Source of the DNA: Chryseobacterium sp. ON_d1
GTDB lineage: Bacteria; Bacteroidota; Bacteroidia; Flavobacteriales; Weeksellaceae
Assembly (NCBI RefSeq): GCF_006829085.1
Contig: NZ_BJTC01000007.1
Location: 110,121 to 174,120 of the forward strand
Direction of reading: 5' to 3'
Length of the DNA stretch: 64,000 bases
The notes below the pieces were generated by a model. That model was not told where the DNA came from and ran no database searches. It saw only the letters and a program-made list of their open reading frames with translations. The position numbers and the translations under genes were made by a program. The stretch's first letter is position 1. Every line of letters begins with the position of its first letter. This document shows, piece by piece, positions 26,932 through 35,363 of the stretch.

Positions 26932-27414
26932 ATGTACGTATTAAATAAAATCACGGGTAAGAAAGAAGCAGCAACAATAACTAAAATTGATGCTGCTGAA
27001 ATTTCGAAAATTAATAAAACCAGGCGATTTGATTTTAATTGGAACAAAGAAAAAGACTTTCATGTCTATAAATTGACAGCAGAAGAGAAAGAAGAACCCA
27101 TAGGATTGTTATCAATAGAAGAGCGGCCACAGGATTATGCTTTGGAAATCAGACTTCTGGCGGCTTCCAAAGAAAATGTTGGTCAATCGCAGAACTATAG
27201 CCGGATTGCAGGCTGTCTTATTGCATTTGCATGCAGAGAAGCATTTAAAAAAGGATTTGGAGGGTATGTATGCTTAAAGCCAAAAACAAAGCTTGCTAAA
27301 CATTATATGCAGCAGTATGGATTACAGTCAACCAAAATATATTTGATCACTGAAGGTGAAAATTCATTACAATTAATTCAGGAATATTATGAAGACAAAC
27401 AGGAAGGAAATTAA
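26932..27414 (+). CDS. GNAT-like acetyltransferase, candidate toxin
   Basis: 160 residues. The second half has a GNAT core: NYSRIAGCLIAFACREAFKKGFGGYVCLKPKT, then LAKHYMQQYGLQ, which fits the acetyl-CoA loop, the helix after it and strand six. It lacks a clean R/Q-x-x-G-x-G/A loop; VGQSQNYSRIAG takes that place. The gene overlaps an HTH gene by 26 bases and has a palindromic operator and a near-leaderless start, so it is read as the toxin (or regulated enzyme) of a toxin-antitoxin-like pair. A metabolic acetyltransferase is not excluded. Confidence 0.65.
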   Translation: MYVLNKITGKKEAATITKIDAAEISKINKTRRFDFNWNKEKDFHVYKLTAEEKEEPIGLLSIEERPQDYALEIRLLAASKENVGQSQNYSRIAGCLIAFACREAFKKGFGGYVCLKPKTKLAKHYMQQYGLQSTKIYLITEGENSLQLIQEYYEDKQEGN

Positions 27415-27934
27415 GGAAACAGATTTTTCAAAATTTACAGGTGAAGAGCTTGCGGATGCTTTTGTCTTTCCTGCAGATCAAATTTTGGATGAGAAAGAGA
27501 AAAAAGAGGAGAAGGACTTCTGGGCAGCTCGTCGGAAACAATTTGACAATCGCACTCATCGTCAAAAAATGTATTCAAAATTGTTGCAGCTAAAGTTTCA
27601 ATTGGAAGACTATATAGATAGCAGTCAATATCTGGAAGCTTTTAGTTTTGGATTTTTTTTAAATGAGTACGTTAGAAGACAAAACAAAAAAGATAAGGAC
27701 TTTGCTGTTGAGGTGGATGTGAAGCCAGCTGTACTTAGCCAATATATTAATAATCATCGCAAGCCGACAGATGAGTTCATCATCAGGCTTGAATTACATT
27801 CCAACGGGCTGATTCCCGCAATACATTGGTTTAAGCTTATCCAAAAAAATAAAGAGCATGAAATCATGACAAATCAGAAATTAAGAGACGAAGAAAGTAA
27901 GCATGTTAAAAATAGACTTGGATTTGCTTATTAG
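27389..27934 (+). CDS. HTH (XRE-like) protein, candidate antitoxin
   Basis: 181 residues. The first 70 are charged and helical (FSKFTGEELADAFVF, EKEKKEEKDFWAARRKQF), the middle has FSFGFFLNEYVRRQNKKDKDFAVEVDVKPAVLSQYINNHRKPT, which reads as an XRE-type helix-turn-helix with a recognition helix near VLSQYINN. Overlaps the GNAT gene by 26 bases, so translation is coupled. Expected to neutralise the GNAT partner and to bind the palindrome upstream of the pair. A terminator follows 55 bases downstream. Confidence 0.65.
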   Translation: MKTNRKEIKETDFSKFTGEELADAFVFPADQILDEKEKKEEKDFWAARRKQFDNRTHRQKMYSKLLQLKFQLEDYIDSSQYLEAFSFGFFLNEYVRRQNKKDKDFAVEVDVKPAVLSQYINNHRKPTDEFIIRLELHSNGLIPAIHWFKLIQKNKEHEIMTNQKLRDEESKHVKNRLGFAY

Positions 27935-27989
27935 CTTTCATTTACTTTGAAATAGCTTGAAAACTTTAGATCAGTCAAGACTTTAAAAG

Positions 27990-28015
27990 TCCCAACGAAA
28001 GCTGGGATTTTTTTG
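27990..28015 (+). terminator. terminator after the GNAT/HTH pair
   Basis: TCCCA (27990-27994) pairs with TGGGA (28003-28007) around ACGAAAGC, then TTTTTTT. A closely similar hairpin in the opposite orientation lies at 31471-31496, so the two enclose the KAP gene. 28016-28155 holds no gene. Confidence 0.65.
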
Positions 28016-28155
28016 TTTTAAATTTTGCAACGGAAAGTCTCCTGATTTTAAGCTCATGAAATAAGGTTGTTTTCTTTGAACTTGCTCCGAAGTCGGGAGA
28101 TTTTGGAGAGCGGGGGTTGAATATTTTTTTAAAAGATGTATGATATGATAGTTTA

Positions 28156-31100
28156 TTATTTATCTTTTGGTTTTCTGATTCCAATTTGTTTTGCTAATTG
28201 ATCTAATTTTTCATTACTATCTCTTTTCTCATTAATTATATTTCGAAATCCCTCCTTTTGACTTTGAATGGTTGCTTGATATAGGTTTTTTAAATAATCC
28301 CCATATTGTAGTAAAATATCTAAAAATTCATTATTACTCAAAAAATTGTTTTTAATGATAGTTCTAAAAATATCTGTAGAAGGATCTAATAAATTATATT
28401 TAATAAAAAGTGGTAGAATTTTTTTTGCTGTATCAATATTAAATTCAATATGCCCATTTAAAAACTGGTCTCTGATATCTTTTAAACTATTTTCGATCGA
28501 TAAATTAGAGTTATTAGTCTCATATTTGTTAAATATAGTCCACCAGGTTCCATTAACTTTGCTCTCTTGAATTTTTGACAAAAATGTCTCTTTAAAGATA
28601 TCTAAAGAGGATTGTGTTAAGGAAGTACTATCTAAGTAATGAAAATATTTAAAGTGGATATCATTTTCAGAATTAAAAATATCTTTATAACCATCATTTT
28701 CTAAACCTTGAAATTCTCGATTAAATTTTTCTATAAAACTCTTTGATATTGATAAATCACTATATTTAAAACAATCATTAATGAACTCATCACTTAAATT
28801 TCGTAATGATAAATCAGAATACTCTACTGTCCATTCATTCAGCTCATTTAGCAGCTGGCTATCTCTTAATTTTAGTGAAGTTTTAATTTTATCATAATTA
28901 TTAATAAGTTTATTAATATCCGCCCACTTATCCAAAGATGAATCGGAAAATAAACTCAAAATAATATTTTTAAACAATATAGAGTCAACAAAATGTTCCG
29001 AGTTTATTAAAAGTTCTCCATAAGAAACATAATTTAGGATTTTTACTCCTATCTCCTTTGCTTTAGATTCATCATGAGTATTTAGAATATTAGTGAATTG
29101 ACTTTTATAAGAATTGTTAAAATTTCCACCTCTTGATATTCTCATTGCTATTAAATCATCAATAATTAGTGATGAAGAGGAAATATTATTTGTATAAAGA
29201 GAATATATTTGAGAATCATTTAATAATTCTTTTAAAGCTGTACTTTCTTCATTTATAGTTTCTTTAATTTTTAAAAGTATATCATTTGCTTTTTCAATAT
29301 TATTTTGATCAACAGCAGTATTAAAATTTGTTTTTAAATGTTGTTTATAATTGCTAAGATCAAAATCTCGACATATAATTTTAGTATTTTTCAATTCTAG
29401 AATGTTTTCAATTTTTAATTTGGAAATGTGTGCGTCAATTAATTTATTGTTACAAGTCAATCTAAACTTTTTATATTCACTTCCTTTATTTTCAACTAAA
29501 GCAATAAAGTTTTCAGCATTAATATTTTTAAAAGGTAGTAAAGGTCGAATTCTATCATCATATAAGTGATTCATGAATTTATCAATTAAAGAAATATACT
29601 GCATCATATTAGACTCAGTAATTAGTTCTGCATAGTCAAATAATAAAGTCTTCAGATATTGATCATCATCATAATTTTCAATTAGAATTAACTTCCAATC
29701 TTCAATTTCAAGCTTTTCAACTTGAGAGTTGTCATTTATAGCTTTATAGTAGAAAGTCTTCCAAGCTTGCTTAATTTGTAATTCAGGAATATTTGTATTA
29801 TTCTGAAGTGCAGAAAGTGTTTTAATTGGATTTTCTAAAATATCAGTATCAATAATTGCTGAGCTAAAAATCGAATCAGCAAAATCGGATTTACAAATAG
29901 CGTTAAACCTATCCACATCATTTCGATTTAGCGCATCTTTTAATTCTTGAGTATAAATTAATTCAATAGCTTCATCTACTGGAATATGATAAACGATCGC
30001 CGTAATTTGGTTTGAAAAATCAGAATCATTATAGTAAATAGATTTTAAACCGTCTAAATAGTCTAATTTTGTAATAGCCCTTAATGGATCTTGTAAAATT
30101 TCGTCTTTTTTTAAAACAAATACAGCAATATATCTCTCTTTAAAATTTTCATCTAAAAGTTTAATAGTTAAAATTTCATTTATAAAAGCTATAATTTCTC
30201 GTGGAGTTATTCTTTTATTTAAAAACTCATAAACTTGTATTACTAAGCGTAATTCATCTGCATCATAATTAACAAAAGCCTTATCCCATTGATTTTTAAA
30301 AAACAGCTTCCAATCAGACATAATCGGAAGGGTTACTCTAAAAACAATATCAAAAGTTTTATTTACATAATCATCTCCAAAAGTCTTATCAGTTCCATCA
30401 ATATTTAGTTCCTTAAAAGCATTTTGAATATGCTCTCTATCGAAAGGTAGTATTACCTTGATATTTTTATATTTTTTCTCTGCAAAAAAAATATGAATAG
30501 AAGACCAAATATTTAGAATATGTTTTTTAGGTAGCCTGTCAAAGTTATCAAAGACTAAGATTATTTTTTTATTTAAATCTTCGTCAATTTCCTCCATCCA
30601 CTTTTGAAAATCTCTAACAGATGGTTGATTTTCAGAAATTGTTTCAATTTTTGTTTCTTCTTTCTGTTTATTAGTATATACTTGAAAAGTTTCTTCTGCA
30701 GCATATCCGAATGACTTCCAAAAAACCTTTTTATTCTTCCAGTTTCTAATAAGATTATAAATATAGATACCAATGACAATAAAAATTGGAAAAGCTACCA
30801 ATACTAATTTCCATAACCATGAATCTATCTGAAAGAAATCTTTAATTGAATCTTTAAATACATTGACTGTTGGAATATAAACAATAGATAACAAGCTAAA
30901 AATAAATCCAACACTTAGGTATGGCTGATTAATGGTAGTTGTTTCTTTCGAATTAGCTAATAATATTTTTAATTTATGATCCCAATTTTTTTTACCATTT
31001 TTCTTAAGAAGATCTGTTTCATTTTTAATAAATTCAGTTAATTCAACTAATATGGCTTTTCTTTGTTCATCCTCTTGATGACCCCATACATCATACATAA

Positions 31101-31326
31101 AGAATTTATGAGTTTTTTCTACCTTTTTTTGTAATAGGTGTATTAAATTACTTTTCCCCGATCCCCAAGTTCCATCTATTCCAATAATCTTAAAACTTTT
31201 CTCATCGAGAATTTTTTCACTTATTACTGTTGCTATCTTATCTTGAGATTTATTTTTAAATAAGTCTTCACCTAAGGGCTGGTTAGCTAAAAACTTATAT
31301 TTACTTTCAATAATTTTTTTCTCCAT
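28156..31326 (-). CDS. KAP-family P-loop NTPase with two membrane segments
   Basis: 1056 residues. Walker A GTWGSGKS (52-59) follows GIDGT; Walker B ILVFDNFDRLP lies at 256-266; R.ITPREIIAFINE (near 385) fits the later KAP core. Two hydrophobic segments (about 136-152 and 171-193) are inserted between Walker A and B, the hallmark of KAP NTPases anchored to the membrane. The last 600 residues are helical, rich in Asn, Ile and Ser, and unrecognised. Bacterial KAP proteins occur in phage-defence islands. The gene is strikingly AT-rich with single-base runs, stands alone between two mirror-image terminators, and is probably acquired. Its promoter should lie in 31327-31470, where no consensus was seen. 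Confidence 0.85.
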   Translation of the reverse strand: MEKKIIESKYKFLANQPLGEDLFKNKSQDKIATVISEKILDEKSFKIIGIDGTWGSGKSNLIHLLQKKVEKTHKFFMYDVWGHQEDEQRKAILVELTEFIKNETDLLKKNGKKNWDHKLKILLANSKETTTINQPYLSVGFIFSLLSIVYIPTVNVFKDSIKDFFQIDSWLWKLVLVAFPIFIVIGIYIYNLIRNWKNKKVFWKSFGYAAEETFQVYTNKQKEETKIETISENQPSVRDFQKWMEEIDEDLNKKIILVFDNFDRLPKKHILNIWSSIHIFFAEKKYKNIKVILPFDREHIQNAFKELNIDGTDKTFGDDYVNKTFDIVFRVTLPIMSDWKLFFKNQWDKAFVNYDADELRLVIQVYEFLNKRITPREIIAFINEILTIKLLDENFKERYIAVFVLKKDEILQDPLRAITKLDYLDGLKSIYYNDSDFSNQITAIVYHIPVDEAIELIYTQELKDALNRNDVDRFNAICKSDFADSIFSSAIIDTDILENPIKTLSALQNNTNIPELQIKQAWKTFYYKAINDNSQVEKLEIEDWKLILIENYDDDQYLKTLLFDYAELITESNMMQYISLIDKFMNHLYDDRIRPLLPFKNINAENFIALVENKGSEYKKFRLTCNNKLIDAHISKLKIENILELKNTKIICRDFDLSNYKQHLKTNFNTAVDQNNIEKANDILLKIKETINEESTALKELLNDSQIYSLYTNNISSSSLIIDDLIAMRISRGGNFNNSYKSQFTNILNTHDESKAKEIGVKILNYVSYGELLINSEHFVDSILFKNIILSLFSDSSLDKWADINKLINNYDKIKTSLKLRDSQLLNELNEWTVEYSDLSLRNLSDEFINDCFKYSDLSISKSFIEKFNREFQGLENDGYKDIFNSENDIHFKYFHYLDSTSLTQSSLDIFKETFLSKIQESKVNGTWWTIFNKYETNNSNLSIENSLKDIRDQFLNGHIEFNIDTAKKILPLFIKYNLLDPSTDIFRTIIKNNFLSNNEFLDILLQYGDYLKNLYQATIQSQKEGFRNIINEKRDSNEKLDQLAKQIGIRKPKDK

Positions 31327-31470
31327 ATTTTGAATTTCCCCAGTTATTATAGTTTAATTAGTTTTTATATATCAAAAATAAAAAAATAACAATAAATATC
31401 AATATGGTTTCCCGTACATATAAATGATTGTTAATTATTTAGTCAAAAAAAATCAACAATATTGAAGCAA

Positions 31471-31496
31471 AAAAATCCCAACTTTCGTCAGGATTT
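31471..31496 (-). terminator. terminator of the small HTH gene
   Basis: On the minus strand AAATCC (31496-31491) pairs with GGGATTT around TGACGAAAGTT and is followed by a T run. It begins 24 bases after the stop of the HTH gene at 31520. Confidence 0.6.
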
Positions 31497-31519
31497 ATCA
31501 GTTATATTGTTTTCGTAAT

Positions 31520-31741
31520 CTATATTCCAACCATCTTGAAAAAGCTGGCAAGAGTTAAATTTCTTGCATGGCAAATCCGCATTATCGTGAGAAGAGCAAT
31601 TTGATAATCTTTGTCGTCTTTTATTCTTCGAACGGTCTTTTCATCAATGTTATGATCTACTGCAAATTTGCTGTTATTGTTCATAGGGATAACCCACTCA
31701 TCCCTTATAAATTCAACAATTTTTCTATTTGCTTCTGTCAT
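31520..31741 (-). CDS. small HTH (XRE-like) DNA-binding protein
   Basis: 73 residues from ATG 31741; the frame is open back to 32029, but that part lies antisense over the divergent gene and has no protein character. MTEANRKIVEFIRDEWVIP, then NNNSKFAVDHNIDEKTVRRIK, a helix-turn-helix with DEKTVRRIK as recognition helix, and YQIALLTIMRICHARNLTLASFFK. It resembles short XRE-like regulators of accessory DNA. Divergent from the frameshifted gene at 31835 across a 93-base spacer with an inverted repeat, so it may control that gene and itself. Confidence 0.7.
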   Translation of the reverse strand: MTEANRKIVEFIRDEWVIPMNNNSKFAVDHNIDEKTVRRIKDDKDYQIALLTIMRICHARNLTLASFFKMVGI

Positions 31742-31834
31742 AGAAACAAATAAATTACATATTCTTATAAAAATCTCGGACTCAAATCCGAATGTTTGTA
31801 ATTTTTCCTTACATTTATAAAAAAATACAAACAC
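31742..31834. promoter_or_regulatory. divergent promoter region with inverted repeat
   Basis: TCGGA...TCCGA around CTCAAA (31773-31788) lies midway between the HTH gene and the gene at 31835, a natural operator site for the HTH protein. Promoter boxes are only partial matches (for example ATTTATTTG reading toward the HTH gene). Confidence 0.4.
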
Positions 31835-32364
31835 ATGAAAAAAAGCAAAACAAACTTTGATTCCCGGTTTCGGGCAGATAAAAAGTACTCCGGGTTGCAG
31901 CTGATAGAAACTTTCTTTCAGTTCAATGAGCTGGATATTTCCAAAGAAAGGCTCAGCAACATTATGAATTATGCGGTGAAAAGAAATAGCTGGATCCATG
32001 AAGATCCGGCGGTGATCTTCCAGTTTCATCAGTCGATGAGGTCGTTGATCCGGGCAGGCTATCTTATGATGCTGAAGGACAGAAAATGGACGGTTGATAC
32101 CCGGCCGGAGAAAATTTCCCCGTGGGTTCTTGGCCTGCTTTTGGAGACGGAATACCGGAATCCTCTGTTGGTTTTCAAAACAGCATTCAGAGAATACACC
32201 ATCAAAGAATTTGATTACTTTATATCTGGAATCGTCTATTTCTCAATGGGCGTTTAGAAAATCTGCCGGAAAGAAATATCGTGATGCCCTACATTCATAC
32301 GGTTAAAATGCTGGATGCGGCACACCTTATTCTTCAGAGAAAGAGGGAAAAAAAGAGGGCTGAC
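31835..32364 (+). pseudogene. gene of unknown function broken by a one-base frameshift
   Basis: The first frame gives 140 codons ending at 32257. From about 32221 a second frame continues with clear protein character (YIWNRLFLNGRLENLPERN, then IVMPYIHTVKMLDAAHLILQ) to a TGA at 32362-32364. Adding one T to the run at 32219-32221 joins them as ...EFDYFYIWNRLFLNG..., about 176 residues, basic and helical. No domain recognised. Either a real mutation, a sequencing slip in the T run, or, less likely, a -1 frameshift site. It is divergent from the small HTH gene and next to the KAP gene. Confidence 0.7.
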
Positions 32365-32754
32365 ACTATTTCAGAATAGGGGACAAGTGCAAAACATAGG
32401 AAATAACATATTACCTGTAGCATTTAAATCATTAAGGAAAATGAGGAGGATAAGATAAGTTAAGATTCATCTTTGATGAATGAAAAGACCGCTTTATGAA
32501 TAGCTTTAGCTATATTCTTAACGGTTCTTAACAGCTTAAAAAATCTTAATGGTTCAATATATTCAATCATTTTTGAAACTGTTGACTTGATTTTAAGAGA
32601 GCAAAAGAAAAGAATCAACTTCGTTGATCTGCTGAAGTATTGAATTGTGATTTAATGAAAAATTTAAACTATTTTTTGTGAAATTCATAGTCTGATTCTT
32701 TTAATTTTGAAAGAAAGATGATTTACTTATATTTGTTCCGCAAAGTAAAATTAA
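32365..32754. other. 390-bp intergenic region with promoter for the PIG-L operon
   Basis: A -33 TTG (32707-32709), 18 bases, and TATATTTG (32728-32735) form a good flavobacterial promoter 19 bases before the ATG at 32755. Further upstream are small imperfect repeats (TTCTTAAC twice near 32515-32532, TTCATCTTTGATGAA near 32466) but no gene. Confidence 0.6.
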
Positions 32755-35259
32755 ATGTTTAAAAAAGTAAGCACTGTATTTATCCTTGGATTTTATACGG
32801 TTTTTTGTTCTGCCCAGCAGGTCCGGCCTTCCAAATCATCTGAAATTTACCGCGACCTTAAAACCCTTAAACATCTGCCTAAAGTTTTATACCTTGCGGC
32901 ACATCCTGATGATGAAAATACAGGATTGCTCTCCTGGTTAATCAACGATCAGAATGTTGAAACAGGCTATCTATCTTTAACCAGAGGAGATGGCGGACAG
33001 AATTTATTGGGCACAGAGCAGGGGGCAGTCCTGGGATTAATCAGAACGCATGAGCTTTTGGAGGCAAGAAAATTAGACGGTGCCCAACAGTTCTTTACCC
33101 GTGCGATTGATTTCGGGTTCTCTAAAAATACAACAGATACTTTTAAACAATGGAATGCAGACAGCATCACAGCGGATGTAGTCTGGGTGATCCGTCAATT
33201 CCGTCCGGATATTATCATCTGTCGTTTTCCTCCCACAGCTGCGGCAGGCCATGGGCAGCATGCAGCTTCGGCGGTGGTGGCAGAAAAAGCTTTTAAGATG
33301 GCAGGCGATAAAAACGCTTTCCCGGATCAGTTGAAATATGTGAATGTATGGCAGCCAAAACGTGTATTGTGGAATACTTTTCGATTTGGAGGAGTCAATA
33401 CAACCGCTGAAAATCAACTGAAAGTTACCGTTGGGCAATATGATGCGCAACTGGGAATGGGCTATGGTGAACTGGCGGGATTAAGCAGAAGCTTACATAA
33501 AAGCCAGGGTGCAGGAACACAGTCTGTAGCCGGCATCAGAACTGAATATTTTTCACATGTGATCGGCGAACCTGCAAAAAATACCCTTTTTGACGGAGTT
33601 ACTAAAACCTGGATTTCACAGGGAAATGCTGATATTGACCAGGCATTGGATCAAATCATTTCGGCTTTCAGTTTTAATGAACCAGCCCAGAGCTTACCTG
33701 CGTTGCTTGCTTTACGGAAAAAGGTCATGGCGCTCAATGATTCAGATCTGAAAAAAGATAAAATGAAATCTCTTGATCGTATTATTTTAAGCTGTGCCGG
33801 TTTTATGGGTGAGGTGGTTACCCCTCAGGCTGAAGCGGTTGCCGGAGATCATTATAATTTCAGGTTAAACCTGATTTCAAGAGCTGCAGATCCTGTTGTT
33901 TTAGAAAATGTACAATGGTTAAGCCAGTCGGAAAGCTTCAACAGAAAACTGTCAAAAGATTCTTTAATTACCATTCAGCATGACATTCAGATTCCTGCAG
34001 ATGCAGCACTCACAGAACCTTACTGGCTGGCAAAACCTCCAGTGAACGCAGCCACTTTCTCTGTTCCGGATGATACTTTAGTGGGTTTGCCTGAGGCAGA
34101 ATCGCCACTGAATGTGTTGCTTGGTTTAAAAATAGGTTCGGAAAAATTTCACGTTAAGCTTCCTTTATCTTTCAAAAAATTAGATCCGGTGCGTGGTGAT
34201 GTAGTTGAAGCCCTGCGTATTGTTCCTGCATTGGAGCTGAAATTTATACAGCCGCTGTATGTGGTTAAAGAAAATGAAGATTTACATTTGAGCTTAAATC
34301 TTAAGATTAACTCCGGCAGACAGTTCAATAAAGGTGTTCTGAACCTGATGTATAACGGAGAACGGTTAGGTGGTGCTGATATAAGTTCACTTAATGGAAA
34401 CGATACTACAATCGATTATGTTATTCCAAAAACAAAGCTTGCCACAATCAATTCATCCCGGATATTATTGGATGCCAATTTTGTGGCAGATGGAGTCACT
34501 TATCATAAAAAACAAATATTAATTCAGTACCCGCATTTACCTTCTTTACAGTATTTTGCGCCTGCTACGGTCACCGTAATGAAAGGTGATATTCAGGCGA
34601 AGGTCAGAAAAGTAGGCTACATAGAAGGAGCAGGCGATTTTATTCCTGATTTCCTGCGTATTGCGGGTATCCGGGTAGATGTTCTGAAAGACGAAGATTT
34701 TTATGGCAACTTACATGAATCTGGCGGAAACGGCAATCAAAACAGGCTGTCGCAATATGATGCCATCGTACTGGGTGTGCGTGCCAATAATACGGAGAAA
34801 AAGCTGGGCCGCTGGATGCCTTTTTTATGGTCTTATGTTAAAACCGGAGGTAATCTGGTGATGCAGTATAACACCAGCCAGGATACAACCGTTGACCAAT
34901 TGGGAATATACAATTTCAGTATTGCCAATAAACGGGTTACCGAAGAAAATGCTGAGGTTACGTTTTTGAATCCCAATCATAAATTACTGAACTTTCCTAA
35001 CAAAATTACTGCGGATGATTTTAAAGGCTGGGTACAGGAGCGTGGTGCCTATTTCCCGGCTCAATGGGACGCAGCGTATGAACCGCTTTTTGAAATGCAT
35101 GATACCGGAGAAGAACCGCTGAAGGGATCCACTTTATATGCCCGATATGGGAAGGGTAATTTTATTTATACACCGTTGGCTTTTTTCAGACAGCTTCCTG
35201 CCGGAAATGTTGGGGCGGCACGTTTATTTTTTAACTTTTTATCTGCACAGAAAAACTGA
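32755..35259 (+). CDS. exported PIG-L/LmbE-family deacetylase
   Basis: 834 residues. A signal peptide ends at CSAQQ (near 20). The PIG-L zinc motif AHPDDE is at 49-54, with RGDGGQN and HELLEARKLDGA after it, and the third ligand in GHGQHAAS. The catalytic domain takes about 280 residues; the rest (beta-rich, then a Rossmann-like end with YDAIVLGVRANNTE and GGNLVMQYNTS) is typical of the long Bacteroidota members. Such enzymes remove N-acetyl groups from glycans or glycoconjugates in the periplasm. Its stop overlaps the start of the 34-residue gene by one base (TGATG), and a symporter follows, pointing to uptake of the product. Confidence 0.9.
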   Translation: MFKKVSTVFILGFYTVFCSAQQVRPSKSSEIYRDLKTLKHLPKVLYLAAHPDDENTGLLSWLINDQNVETGYLSLTRGDGGQNLLGTEQGAVLGLIRTHELLEARKLDGAQQFFTRAIDFGFSKNTTDTFKQWNADSITADVVWVIRQFRPDIIICRFPPTAAAGHGQHAASAVVAEKAFKMAGDKNAFPDQLKYVNVWQPKRVLWNTFRFGGVNTTAENQLKVTVGQYDAQLGMGYGELAGLSRSLHKSQGAGTQSVAGIRTEYFSHVIGEPAKNTLFDGVTKTWISQGNADIDQALDQIISAFSFNEPAQSLPALLALRKKVMALNDSDLKKDKMKSLDRIILSCAGFMGEVVTPQAEAVAGDHYNFRLNLISRAADPVVLENVQWLSQSESFNRKLSKDSLITIQHDIQIPADAALTEPYWLAKPPVNAATFSVPDDTLVGLPEAESPLNVLLGLKIGSEKFHVKLPLSFKKLDPVRGDVVEALRIVPALELKFIQPLYVVKENEDLHLSLNLKINSGRQFNKGVLNLMYNGERLGGADISSLNGNDTTIDYVIPKTKLATINSSRILLDANFVADGVTYHKKQILIQYPHLPSLQYFAPATVTVMKGDIQAKVRKVGYIEGAGDFIPDFLRIAGIRVDVLKDEDFYGNLHESGGNGNQNRLSQYDAIVLGVRANNTEKKLGRWMPFLWSYVKTGGNLVMQYNTSQDTTVDQLGIYNFSIANKRVTEENAEVTFLNPNHKLLNFPNKITADDFKGWVQERGAYFPAQWDAAYEPLFEMHDTGEEPLKGSTLYARYGKGNFIYTPLAFFRQLPAGNVGAARLFFNFLSAQKN

Positions 35260-35363
35260 TGAACAAGAAACTTAAAAACTGGAATACCTGGTACCTGCTA
35301 TTGGCTGTTGCATTAGTCGTTCAGATCGCATTTTATTATTGGTTTACTAAATTCTGGGCATGA
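35259..35363 (+). CDS. 34-residue single-pass membrane protein
   Basis: Starts with the A of the PIG-L stop (TGATG) and ends in an ATGA overlap with the symporter gene, so it is translationally coupled on both sides. Sequence character: a basic, aromatic N-terminus (MNKKLKNWNTWYLLL), one hydrophobic helix (AVALVVQIAFYYWF) and an end TKFWA. Small subunits of this kind accompany some sodium:solute symporters (compare the DUF4212-type partner of acetate/solute symporters), but no homology is claimed. It is below the size that gene finders usually report. Confidence 0.75.
   Translation: MNKKLKNWNTWYLLLAVALVVQIAFYYWFTKFWA

Noticed and set aside
31742..32029. N-terminal extension of the minus-strand HTH gene
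   Set aside because: The extra 96 codons are antisense to the divergent gene at 31835 and have no protein character; the ATG at 31741 fits the HTH start.
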